Of a stretch of 64,000 nucleotides of DNA, positions 8,701 through 17,383 are shown piece by piece. The notes under the pieces were generated by a model. The model did not search any database. It was given only the letters and a program-made list of their open reading frames with translations, and had not been told where the DNA came from. This stretch comes from DTU053 sp012520115 (GTDB lineage Bacteria > Bacillota > Clostridia > Oscillospirales > Acutalibacteraceae): assembly GCA_050953725.1 (NCBI GenBank), contig JBMNNB010000001.1, forward strand, positions 1 to 64,000, written 5' to 3'. Each line of letters begins with the position of its first letter. Within the stretch, counting starts at the first letter, position 1. The translations under genes and the position numbers were made by a program.

Positions 8701-9004
8701 TGGACAGGTACAGTTATCTTTCCTACATGCCAAGAAGATACTTGATTACTATAAAAAGCTATGCTCTGGTAAGAATGAAGTATTAAAAGAGTTGGTAGAG
8801 GAATTTAACAAAGAAACCAATGACGGCCGAAGAATGGAACATTACTCGGATTTATTAGAAGCATCAATAGAAAACATAATAGGTAAAAAGCAGGACATTG
8901 GCGTGTCAAGCCTCTTTAGCAAAGGTGGCACAACCATGCAGAAAAGCCTATTTGACGGTATTGAAGACTTTGAGTTGATAACATTCTTAGTCTTAAAAAG
9001 CTAA
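5735..9004 (+). CDS. PLD-like domain plus SNF2/superfamily-2 helicase (1089 aa)
   Basis: The N-terminal ~200 residues (LSVISAYFTIYAYAELK, NGTVDFTSDGLG) resemble the phospholipase-D-like domain found in front of many restriction helicases, but without a visible HxK motif. The SF2 helicase core follows: Walker A DSVGLGKT (273-280), motif II DESH (362-365), LSATPVNN (about 399), a second RecA domain with IATDCISEGQNLQ, and QRFGRIDRIGSQ (820-831). This is the SNF2/HepA-type DNA-dependent ATPase pattern, expected to translocate on duplex DNA. It is followed 15 nt later by a DUF4391 gene and then Mod and Res. The same order recurs in Clostridia as an extended type III restriction-modification locus, so it probably remodels or scans DNA for that system. 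No frame damage seen. Confidence 0.85.
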   Translation: MKSPKVLDNKKYRVVDELKEEIRKGTKLSVISAYFTIYAYAELKNELSKIDNMRFIFTEPTFVHKEQELIREYYIERNPEKKISGNEFEIKLRNEMKQAAIAKECSEWLEKKAEIKSLKQANPAQPRLVYIENPEDNVSINGTVDFTSDGLGITPSNRLDSNMCLYGKDYTIGFLQAFNELWENTAAVQDVKDKVLEQMRILYKENTPEFVYFVTLYNIFNNYLDELTEDNIVKSRTGFKDTLIWNKLYKFQKDGVMGAIDKIEKYNGCIIADSVGLGKTFTALAVMKYYELRNDRVLVIAPKKLRENWTIYTMNDKRNIFSGDRFNYDVLNHTDLNRTSGYSGEINLATLNWSNYDLVVIDESHNFRNNPPVKGRITRYQRFMNDIIKAGVKTKVLMLSATPVNNRMNDIKNQIAFITEGRDDAFKNVGLDSIEFILRKAQTVFNRWSELPDSERTTETFVNMMDADYFKLLDTVTIARSRKHIEKYYNLDEIGKFPTRLPPENRYPIIDAKGEFPPIEEINRLIKKLTLCVYSPLSYVLPEKRAAYEEKYDMVVGSNNSIFRQTDREQSLVGLMRVGILKRLESSINSFALTVENILYKIEKAIEAVEQMQFDYDAELDINDIDIDDPEFDSLMFGNNVKVLLQDMDLIKWKQDLLLDKDKLETILLEAMNVTPDRDAKLIELKTLIENKIQNPINPENRKVIIFTAFADTARYLYENLADHFANRGIYSAIVTGSGDNHSNLPIPKGLRKSIKMSDINTVLTLFSPISKECSKVYPEVNEYIDILIATDCISEGQNLQDCDYLINYDIHWNPVRIIQRFGRIDRIGSQNQSIKLVNFWATKDLDEYINLQQRVKGRMVLLDVSATGEENVIETNANKEMKDLEYRKKQLQKLQNEVVDLEDISGAISITDLTFNDFKIELMEYMKTKRKTLDEAPNGMYAVAKIDESISDVVKPGVIFTLRQVMGKEQTKEQNPLFPYYMVYITDDGQVQLSFLHAKKILDYYKKLCSGKNEVLKELVEEFNKETNDGRRMEHYSDLLEASIENIIGKKQDIGVSSLFSKGGTTMQKSLFDGIEDFELITFLVLKS

Positions 9005-9019
9005 GGGAGGAGATAGGTT

Positions 9020-9745
9020 ATGGATATGTACAAGTGCCTAAATATCCCTGACAGCTGCTTTATCGGTAATACCATTTATAAAAAGCTCTTCTACGAAAAT
9101 GCTGACTTGTCGACTAACGATAAATCCTTATTTACAGATACCATTAGTAAAATAACTTGGCTTTACTGTCTGAAACCTGAAACCATAAATATTTCGGCCT
9201 ATAAGGACGAAGTGCGAGAATACCCTGAAGTTGAGGTAATTGAAGTCCTTTTACATAAAGATTATAAGCTGAATCGAATCGCTGAAATCATTATGCGGAC
9301 AATCCCCTACCCAATGGTATTGATTTTTAGGTTAGAATGTAAGGTCAAGTTTTATGTGGCTCATCAGAGGACAAATCAAAGTGATAGCAGTAAGAATACC
9401 ATAGAGGAGTTTATCGCTACAGACTGGCTGGAGAGTGATAGTGCTTTATTTGCTAAGTTGGACATAAAGCAAATGCGGTTTACCAACTTCTATACGCTTT
9501 ATAGTGATATAGTGGATGCAATTAGCGTTTACAACCTGTCAGTAATTATGCCTACAGATGACACAATTACAGGTGAAAAAGCAAGAGAGATTACTGCCAA
9601 GGTTGAAGAGATTGAGCAAAAGATAATAAGTCTTCGCTCTAAACTACACAAAGAAAGCCAGTTTAACCGCAAGATGGAGCTGAATATTGAGATAAAGCGA
9701 TTGGAACAGAATAAAGAAAAATTACTTGGAGGAGATATAGAATGA
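9020..9745 (+). CDS. DUF4391 domain protein (241 aa)
   Basis: The sequence fits DUF4391: IPDSCFIGNTIYKKLFYENA near the N-terminus, a core with IEVLLHKDYKLNRIAEII and MVLIFRLECKVKFYVAHQR, and a helical C-terminal coiled coil (residues about 195-240, EEIEQKIISLRSKL). A GGAGG site lies upstream of the ATG, and the gene overlaps the mod start by 4 nt (ATGA), indicating translational coupling. DUF4391 genes regularly accompany SNF2 helicases and type III Mod/Res genes; the molecular role is not known. It might be a structural adaptor between helicase and methylase. Confidence 0.8.
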   Translation: MDMYKCLNIPDSCFIGNTIYKKLFYENADLSTNDKSLFTDTISKITWLYCLKPETINISAYKDEVREYPEVEVIEVLLHKDYKLNRIAEIIMRTIPYPMVLIFRLECKVKFYVAHQRTNQSDSSKNTIEEFIATDWLESDSALFAKLDIKQMRFTNFYTLYSDIVDAISVYNLSVIMPTDDTITGEKAREITAKVEEIEQKIISLRSKLHKESQFNRKMELNIEIKRLEQNKEKLLGGDIE

Positions 9746-11657
9746 AAACAACAACGTTAGATGGTAAAACCCCTGATATAGCGGAAGAAAATATTGGGAA
9801 GCTGAAACAGCTGTTTCCTGAAGTCTTTACAGAGGGCAAGATTGACTTTGGAAAACTACAACAGGTCTTAGGCGAATATGTGGAGGATAGCAACGAACGT
9901 TACAATTTCACATGGAATGGTAAGGGGCGTGCCTTGCGTTTATCTCAGACGCCTTCATTAGGAACACTAAGACCATGTAAAGAAGAAAGTAAAGACTGGG
10001 ATACAACCCAGAACTTTTACATAGAAGGCGATAACCTCGAGGTGTTGAAGCTTTTGCAAAAGAGCTACTATGGCAAGATTAAAATGATATATATTGACCC
10101 GCCCTACAACACGGGGAAAGACTTTGTATATAGGGATGATTTCCATGATAGTCTTGAAAACTATAAGAGAATTACAGGGCAAGTAGATGGCAATGGCAAA
10201 GCAATAAGCACAAATACAGAAACCAGTGGTCGATACCACACCGACTGGCTTAATATGATGTATCCGAGATTAAGGCTGGCAAGGAATTTGCTTACAGATG
10301 ATGGAGTTATTTTTATTAGTATTGATGATAATGAGGTGCATAATTTAAGAAAGATTTGTGATGAGGTTTTTGGAGAGGATAATTTTGTAAACCTGGTTGT
10401 TGTCAAAATGAGCGAGTTGTCAGGTTTAAAAATGAAGTTTGTCAATAAATTCCCCAAATTGAAAGAATACCTCCTGGTATATTCAAAAAATAAATCGAAC
10501 TTACGAATCAATATACCTAAAGAAAAAAAAGATTTTGATAAAATAAAAGATTATTCAAAGTATTATACAAATATTATAGTCAATATCGACGATGAACCGG
10601 ATAATTGGGTGATCATGCCCTTTAACGAGTATATAACAAGAAATAATATAGTATTAAATACAGAGGAAGAAATAGTCAAATGGAAAATAGAAAATGCTGA
10701 CAGGATGGTATACAGGACAAACAGCAAAACGGTAGAGAAATACATTCAAAAAAACCCCGACTGTAAGCCCATCTGCAGGATTGTTAATGCGGACGGAAAC
10801 GAGATAATAAAATGGGATAATAAAGAAATGTTATTCCTGAACAAATACATAGAGAATTATGTTGGCGATTTGTGGCTTGATATTTCCACGATAAATTTAA
10901 ATAAAGAAATATGTGACATGCCGACTTTTGAAAATGGTCAAAAGCCTCTTTCATTAATAAAAAGAATAATTAATGTTTGTCCGTCCAGGGAAGATTGCAT
11001 TATACTTGATTTCTTTTCAGGCTCCGCTACCACCGCCCATGCCATAATGCAACTTAATGCCGAAGACGGTGGCAACCGCAAATTTATTATGGTTCAGCTT
11101 CCTGAGCCTACTGATGAAAAATCTGAAGCCTATAAAGCAGGTTATAAAAACATTTGTGAGATAGGCAAAGAGCGTATCCGTCGTGCAGGTGAAAAAATCA
11201 AAGAAGAATATAAAGATAAAGAGAATATAGAAAACCTTGATATTGGCTTTAAGGTGTTTAAGCTTGACACCTCTAATATCAGAAAGTGGCAGCCAGACTA
11301 TGATAATTTAGAGCAATCTTTATTGGACTATGTAGACAACTATGTGGAAGGCAGGACGGAACTGGACGTTGTTTATGAGATAATGCTAAATATGGTCTTG
11401 ACTTAACCTATCCTGTTGATGAGTTTACTATTGCTCAGAAGAAGGTTTATTCTATCGGCTTTGGCATGCTTATGATTTGTCTTGATGATGAAATTACAAC
11501 AGATGTTGCTAAGGGTATATTAGGAAAAATAAAGGAATTATCGCCTGAGAGCAGCAGAGTTGTATTTAAGGATAATGGATTTAAGTCAGACAGTAACAAG
11601 ACCAATATCAAGGAGATCTTAAAATCAGGCGGTATTGAAGAATTTATAACTATATAA
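9742..11657 (+). pseudogene. mod: Type III DNA adenine methyltransferase Mod (one frameshift)
   Basis: Mod subunits of type III systems methylate adenine N6 and give the complex its DNA specificity. Catalytic motif IV DPPYNTG is at residues 119-125 and the SAM-binding FxG-type motif (ILDFFSGSATTAHA) at about 420-433. This order, with the target-recognition region in between, is the beta class expected of Mod. Residues about 215-410 are more AT-rich and divergent than the flanks, as expected for an exchangeable recognition domain. The frame stops at 11404-11406, but loss of one A in the AAA run at 11388-11390 explains it: with AAAA the frame reads EIMLKYGLDLTYPVDEFTIA and continues to 11657. 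Functional if this is a sequencing error, otherwise missing its last ~90 residues. Confidence 0.85.
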
Positions 11658-11672
11658 GGAGGCGTGGACTAA

Positions 11673-14645
11673 ATGAAACTGCAATTTGATAAGAATCTTA
11701 GAATATCAACAGCAGGCCATAGCTTCCGTTGTTGATTTGTTTAATGGCCAAACTCCTATGCAGACTAATTTTACCGTATCAGCTTATAATGGACAGATTG
11801 GCTTGTTTGACTCAGGAAATGGTATTGGCAATAGGCTTGAACTGGACGAAGAAGAAATACTAAAGAACCTTCAAGAAGTTCAGCTTAGAAATGGTCTGCC
11901 ACAGACAAAGACCTTAAAGGCAGGAAACTATGACTTTGATGTAGAGATGGAAACTGGTACAGGTAAGACGTATGTTTACCTAAGAACAATCTTAGAACTC
12001 CATAAAAACTATGGATTTTCTAAGTTTATTATCGTTGTTCCCAGCATTGCTATAAAAGAAGGTGTTTATAAGTCCTTACAGATTACAGAAGAACATCTCA
12101 AGGGATTATACGATAACACCATTTATAATTACTTTATTTATGACAGTGGTAACCTGAACAGGTTAGAAGCTTTGCTGTAAGCAATAATATCGAAATCATG
12201 GTTATCAATATTGATGCCTTTAGGAAGAGTTTTTCAGATCCTACTAAGGAATCCAAGGCTAATATTATTCACAGAACCAACGATAGATTGAACGGTATGA
12301 AACCTATTGAGCTCATTCAGGAGACAAGACCTTTTGTAATTATAGATGAGCCACAATCGGTTGACACAACTCCTAAAGTCTAAAGAGGCAATTAAGTCAC
12401 TTAATCCGTTATGTATATTACGTTACTCAGCAACTCATGTGGAGAAGCACAATCTGGTTTATAAGCTGGATGCAGTAGATAGTTACAATTTAGGTCTGGT
12501 TAAGCAGATAGAAGTAGCGGGATTTGCAACTAAAGACTACCATAATAACGCATACTTGAAGCTTTTATCTGTAAACAATAAAAAGACACCCATAACAGCA
12601 AGAATAGAAATGGATGTCAAAGATAAAAAAGGTGAAGTTAAGAGAACCGCAGTAACCGTAAAACGTGGAGATGACCTATATGATAAATCCAAAGGACGTG
12701 ATGTCTATGAAGGATACATTATTAGCGAGATTTACTGTGAAGAAGGAAATGAATATGTAGCCTTTACAAGTAAGCCGGATATCTTACGTATTGGTAAGCC
12801 TATAGGAGATGTGGACGATTTAGCCATTAAAGAGCAGCAGATTAGGAAGACTATAGAGGAGCACCTTAATAAAGAGCTGGTATTGAATAAGCAAGGCGTG
12901 AAAGTGCTTAGCCTGTTCTTTATAGACCGTGTGGCAAATTATCGCTACTATGACGAAAATGGAAATCCACAAAAGGGTATTTATGCAACTTTATTTGAAA
13001 AGCATTATAATGACCTGATAAGACAACCTAAGTACAATACTTTGTTTAAGGATATTGATTTGGATACCGCTGCTGAAGAAGTACATAACGGCTATTTCTC
13101 AGCAGATAAGAAGGGTGTTCTTAAAGATACCAATGGCTCTACACAAGATGATGAAGATGCTTACAGCTTGATTATGAAGGATAAGGAACGCCTCTTATCC
13201 TTTGATACTAAGTTACGATTTATCTTCTCTCACTCAGCATTACGTGAGGGCTGGGATAACCCCAATGTTTTCCAGATCTGCACGCTTAACGAAACCAAGA
13301 GTGAGGTAAAGAAGCGACAAGAGATAGGCCGTGGACTACGCCTCTGCGTAAATCAAGACGGTGAACGTCTACAAGGCTTCTCTATAAACACATTGACTGT
13401 AATGGCAAATGAAAGCTACGAGGAGTTTGCAGAGGCTTGCAGAAAGAATACGAAACTGAAACTGGTATTAGATTTGGCATTGTGGAAACGCATTTATTTG
13501 CCAATATTCCAGTAAAACAAGAAGACGGAAGTGTGAAATACTTAGGGCAGCAAGCTTCTGAGGCAATATTTAAAGGGTTCTTAGATAACGGGTATATTGA
13601 TGAAGCTGGTAAAGTGCAAGACAAGCTAAAAGTGGCTATTAAAAACAATAGTTTAGTTGTACCAGTTGAATATGAGTCAGTAAAAACTGAAATTTCAGCA
13701 CTTGCCAGAAAAGTCTGTGGTGGACTTAACATCAAGAATAATGATGATAGAAAGCCAATTAAGCTCAATAAACAAGTCTACCTTGACCCTGAGTTTAAAA
13801 ACTTATGGGATAGGATTAAGTATAAGACCACTTATTCTGTAGACTTTGACAGTGAAGAGTTGATTGAGGAATGCTGTAAAGCAATGCAATCAAGCCTTTC
13901 TGTTAGCTCTGCTAAGCTCATATATACAAAGGCTGGACTTGATATAAGTGCTGGTGGTATCGTGGCGGAAGAATCAGATAGATATGCAGTAGGCTTGGAT
14001 AATGTACAAGAGAGTTTACCAGATATTATCGCTTACCTTCAGAATGAAACCAATTTAACAAGAAAAACAATTGTTGAGATACTACTTAGAAGCAAGACTC
14101 TGTATCTGTTTAAAAAGAACCCGCAGAGGTATATGGAGCAGGTAGCACAAATCATTACTGCTAAAATGAGACACATGATCGTCGACGGCATCAAATACAC
14201 TAAGATTGGCGACGATGAGTATTATGCTCAAGAGCTATTTGAAACTGAGGAGCTTTCTGGCTACTTGTATAAGAACATGCTTGAAAGTAGAAAATCAGTT
14301 TATGAATATGTCGTATATGATAGTGCTAATGAAGAAAACTTCGCCAAAAGCTTCGAGCAGAATGAAAGGGTTAAAATGTATGCAAAGCTTCCAAGTTGGT
14401 TTGCAATACCAACCCCATTGGGCAGTTACAATCCAGACTGGGCTGTGCTAATCGAGGTTGATGGCAAGGATAAGCTCTATTTCGTACTTGAAACCAAAGG
14501 AGATATCACCTTTGACGCTCTTAGGCCAAAAGAAAGTGCGAAAATCAAATGTGGAAAGAAACACTTTGAGGCTCTGGGCAATGAAGTGGCATTTGAAGAG
14601 ATTGATAGCTTTGAAGAGTTCATTGAGGAGCAAGTCGTGATATAG
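11673..14645 (+). pseudogene. res: Type III restriction endonuclease Res (four frameshifts)
   Basis: Res provides the SF2 ATPase and the PD-(D/E)XK nuclease of a type III enzyme. Recognisable parts in order: Walker A METGTGKTYVYLR, DEPQSV motif II, SATH motif, REGWDNPNVFQICTL and RQEIGRGLRL helicase motifs, and a C-terminal nuclease region (NPDWAVLIEVDGKDKLYFVLETKG, with the D...E-x-K pattern). The ATG at 11673 follows AGGAGG. The frame breaks four times by single bases: about 11700 (extra A), about 12150 (G missing before AACAGG), about 12377 (extra G in AAAGTCT), and about 13436 (T missing in GCTTG). Corrected, the pieces join into one protein of about 990 residues, ending at 14645. As written it is dead; the clustering suggests decay or poor consensus. 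Confidence 0.85.
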
Positions 14646-14700
14646 TAAGGTTTTATTTGACGCTACAGGTTGCCAGAAAGAACATAGGTTAATTCAAGAG

Positions 14701-14743
14701 AACATGGTATATCAGAGAAATCAATGATATACCATGTTTTTTT
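14701..14743 (+). terminator. Terminator after res
   Basis: AACATGGTATATCA pairs perfectly with TGATATACCATGTT and is followed by a T-run. The A-rich left arm could also terminate opposite-strand transcripts. Confidence 0.8.
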
Positions 14744-14863
14744 AATTGCATACAAATCTCTACTAGGCCATGCAAATGTATACAATAGTAAGCAAACCTA
14801 AATAAAGGTTTGAGCGATTGATTTGAGTATGTATGAGTAGGTTTATAAGGAGGCTGAAAAATT

Positions 14864-16597
14864 ATGAAGGACAAACTAATTACAGTAGCCCAAGCGAGCG
14901 AAATAGCGGGCGTAAGTGTGGCAAGTATAAGGAGGTGGACAGATTCAGGTAGACTTAAAACATATCGAAGTGCTGGGAATCACAGGAGGATTAGTAAGGC
15001 AGATTTAATGCGTCTTATTGATAAGTCGTCTAAAGTGTATAAGGACGAAGGTAGGTCTGGTAAGTCCATCGCTGGGCGTGAAGACTTTATCAGTATGCTT
15101 AACGATATAGAGTCTGGTGCTGTAACAGTAAACTACATAATAGTTTATAAACTCTCCCGCTTCGGGCGTAATTCGGCCGATGTACTCAACTCTCTACAAC
15201 GGATACAACTTCATAATGTAAATTTAATCTGTGCTGATGAAGGATTAAACTCAGCACACGCCTACTCAAAGATGATGCTTACGGTTTTATCTGCTGTGGC
15301 AGAGGTTGAAAGAGATAACATAGTAGAGCAGACGATGTCAGGCAGACGTCAGAAAGCTGCAGAGGGTAAATGGAACGGCGGGTTTCCTCCATACGGATAC
15401 TCTATAAATGCTGATGACATTCTCGAAATAAACGAAGACGAAGCCCCTGCTGTGAGGGTTATCTACGAAAAATATTTAGAAGGCACAGGATTTAACGGCA
15501 TTGCAAAGTATCTTAACCGCCAAGGCTATAATAAAATCCCACGAAAGAATGGAACACTGACAAGTTGGAGTGCTAAACTCGTCAGGGATGTCATTGACAA
15601 TCCTGTCTATAAAGGATACATCGCATACGGTAGGCGTAAGAAAGAAAAGATAAAAGGCACTGAGAACGAGTACAGGCTGGTAAGGCAGAAAGATTACCTA
15701 TGTGTGGAAGGAAGGCACAAGCCTATAATTTCAGAGGAAGTCTGGGAAGCAGCTCGAAATCTGAGAGAAGAAACAGGCGTAGCAAGCCCGCCGAGTAGTG
15801 GTCGTCCACGCTTACACCTTTTATCGGGAATACTCCGTTGTCCAGAGTGTGGCGGTCCTATGTACACGAATAAGAATGGGTGGACACGTAAAGATGGCAC
15901 AGAAGTTGAACGTCATTATTACACCTGCTCACGTGTATATCAAGCCAGAGGCATTGAGTGTAAGTACACAGCAAGTCTACGGGAGGATTTAATAGACAAC
16001 GAAGTGGTTGAGGCAGTCCGTGCCTTGATAAAAGACCCCCAATTCGCACAAGAGATTAAAGATAAAATTGGTAAGGAAATAGACACGTCGGAGATAGACA
16101 AGGAGATTGCAGCGTACAGAAAGTCAATGAAGCAAGCCAAAGCAGTTAAGGAGACCTTGGAGCGTGAGATTGACACAATGCCGTACGACGCACCACACAG
16201 GGAGCGTAAGCTTCAAGACTTGAACAGACGATTAGATAAAGCATACGACGAGCTGATTGAGATAGAGCAGAAGATTGACGACCTGTTGTTAAAGCTGGAA
16301 GCCATAGAGAGCAATGCTCTTACACTGGAACAAGTGTATCAAGTACTTGAACACTTCGACCTTTTATTCGACAGTATGACAGATGAAGATAAGCGTAAGA
16401 CTATTGCGTACTTAATCAAAGAGATAGAAGTCATCAAAGAAGCTCCGGGAAGGAAAAAGAGTAGTACATCGAGCCGTTTAAGGTCGATAACCTTCAATTT
16501 TCCTGTGTATTATAAGGGTGTTGAGGGAGATAAACTTTTGTGGGAAAAAGATACGCACGTTGAGTGCGTGGTATTGATGTCACGCACAAATGATTGA
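14864..16597 (+). CDS. HTH-fused large serine recombinase lacking the catalytic-serine segment (577 aa)
   Basis: Residues 5-51 are a MerR/excisionase-like HTH (ITVAQASEIAGVSVASIRRW ... GNHRRISKADL) as in IS607-type recombinases. The sequence then jumps straight to KVYKDEGRSGKSIAGREDF (57-75), which in normal recombinases follows the YaRvS catalytic strand by some 45 residues. The rest of the family is present: KLSRFGRNSADVL (97-108), the recombinase domain, a zinc ribbon (CPECGGPMY ... YYTCSR), and a coiled coil (about 400-480). The catalytic serine motif is not visible, so strand cleavage is doubtful unless a serine is supplied differently. A strong AAGGAGG precedes the ATG. It ends the accessory island on the right. 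Confidence 0.85.
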   Translation: MKDKLITVAQASEIAGVSVASIRRWTDSGRLKTYRSAGNHRRISKADLMRLIDKSSKVYKDEGRSGKSIAGREDFISMLNDIESGAVTVNYIIVYKLSRFGRNSADVLNSLQRIQLHNVNLICADEGLNSAHAYSKMMLTVLSAVAEVERDNIVEQTMSGRRQKAAEGKWNGGFPPYGYSINADDILEINEDEAPAVRVIYEKYLEGTGFNGIAKYLNRQGYNKIPRKNGTLTSWSAKLVRDVIDNPVYKGYIAYGRRKKEKIKGTENEYRLVRQKDYLCVEGRHKPIISEEVWEAARNLREETGVASPPSSGRPRLHLLSGILRCPECGGPMYTNKNGWTRKDGTEVERHYYTCSRVYQARGIECKYTASLREDLIDNEVVEAVRALIKDPQFAQEIKDKIGKEIDTSEIDKEIAAYRKSMKQAKAVKETLEREIDTMPYDAPHRERKLQDLNRRLDKAYDELIEIEQKIDDLLLKLEAIESNALTLEQVYQVLEHFDLLFDSMTDEDKRKTIAYLIKEIEVIKEAPGRKKSSTSSRLRSITFNFPVYYKGVEGDKLLWEKDTHVECVVLMSRTND

Positions 16598-16720
16598 TTT
16601 AGCTGAAAACCCTTATATATCAATGCTTTTAGCACACATGGGTGTGAAACCCATTGAGCGAAAAACATGAAAATATCGCTTCGCGGAAACAAGTCTATAA
16701 AGGCAGTATTTGATAGTCAA

Positions 16721-16837
16721 GTGGTCAGGTTAGATGTCAGTGCTCGGCGAGTGGTCGGGTTAGATGTAAGCTTTCGCGAGTGGACGATTTAGATGTTTTT
16801 TTAGAATTTTTTGAGGTTGTGTGGTCAAGATAGATGT
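16721..16837 (+). repeat. Four direct repeats GTGGtCrggTTAGATGT
   Basis: The 17-bp unit occurs at 16721-16737, 16751-16767, 16780-16796 and 16821-16837, spaced 30, 29 and 41 bp, with 2-5 changes between copies. The second and third are preceded by CGGCGA/CGCGA. This is the pattern of iterated transposase or recombinase sites at an element end; such repeats resemble IS21-type subterminal sites, but no IS21 gene is present. The remaining 16598-16895 sequence has no gene. Confidence 0.6.
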
Positions 16838-16895
16838 ATTTATAAACGAAGTGTCACGTTTAAATACCGGATCATATGAATTTAATCACTTTATT

Positions 16896-16937
16896 GACTG
16901 CCCCCAAGGCTTAATTTCTTGGGTGGCAGTCTTTTTT
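16896..16937 (+). terminator. Terminator before the Fe-S operon
   Basis: GACTGCC-CCCAAG pairs with CTTGGG-T-GGCAGTC with one bulge, followed by seven Ts. It insulates the Fe-S operon from upstream reads. Confidence 0.85.
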
Positions 16938-16966
16938 TAATTTTTTATGAAATTACTCAAAAGTTA

Positions 16967-17012
16967 TTGACATATGCCATAAACGGGGTATAATAAGAAT
17001 AGATGGCATATG
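16967..17012 (+). promoter_or_regulatory. Promoter with repeated CATATGCCA operator of the Fe-S operon
   Basis: TTGACA (16967-16972), 16-nt spacer, TATAAT (16989-16994). CATATGCCAtAAAC (16971-) and CATATGCCAcAAAC (17007-) are direct repeats, and CATATGCCAT/ATGGCATATG is a perfect inverted repeat. One copy overlaps the -35 and one the transcribed region, a classic repressor arrangement. The cognate regulator may be the DUF134 HTH protein two genes down (inference). Confidence 0.65.
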
Positions 17013-17038
17013 CCACAAACCAAAAGGAGGTGAAAAGT

Positions 17039-17320
17039 ATGCCAAGAAGGGATGGAACCGGCCCAATGGGTGCGGGATCAATGACTGGAAGAGGATTAGG
17101 GCTTTGCACAGGTGCTAATGCAGTAAAGTACGGAGCTGGTCTCGGAATGATGGGATTAGGTCTTGGACTTGCTTGCAGACGCGGTTTCGGTCGTGGTTTT
17201 GGTAGAGGTTTTGCATTTAACCAGACCTCCTCAAAAACACAAAAAGAGCTGCTGAACGAACAGAAAACCATGTTGCAAGATCGACTCGAAGTTATTGATA
17301 AGCAATTGGAGAACCTATAA
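17039..17320 (+). CDS. DUF5320 protein (93 aa)
   Basis: Begins PRRDGTGPMGAGSMTGRG, the DUF5320 signature, then a Gly/Arg-rich stretch (RRGFGRGFGRGFAF) and a C-terminal coiled coil (QKELLNEQKTMLQDRLEVI). The ATG at 17039 follows AAGGAGG. The function is unknown; these small proteins accompany Mrp/MinD ATPases and NifX-like proteins in anaerobes. First gene of the Fe-S operon. A hairpin separates it from the next gene, so it may be expressed more strongly than the rest. Confidence 0.85.
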   Translation: MPRRDGTGPMGAGSMTGRGLGLCTGANAVKYGAGLGMMGLGLGLACRRGFGRGFGRGFAFNQTSSKTQKELLNEQKTMLQDRLEVIDKQLENL

Positions 17321-17325
17321 TGGGC

Positions 17326-17363
17326 ATCAGAAATAACCGGAGGACGCTCTGGTTATTTCTGAT
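17326..17363 (+). other. 13-bp intercistronic hairpin
   Basis: ATCAGAAATAACC and GGTTATTTCTGAT are perfect complements around a 12-nt loop between the DUF5320 and DUF134 genes. No U-tract follows, so it is more likely an RNA processing or stability element than a full terminator. Confidence 0.55.
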
Positions 17364-17383
17364 TAGAATGGAGGTGATGAATT

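Noticed and set aside
5518..14645. DISARM or BREX system
   Set aside because: No DrmB, PglZ, BrxL or PglX-type genes; the methylase is a beta-class type III Mod with a neighbouring Res.
16721..16837. Possible CRISPR array
   Set aside because: Only four 17-bp degenerate units with uneven spacing (30, 29, 41) and related spacers; no cas genes nearby.
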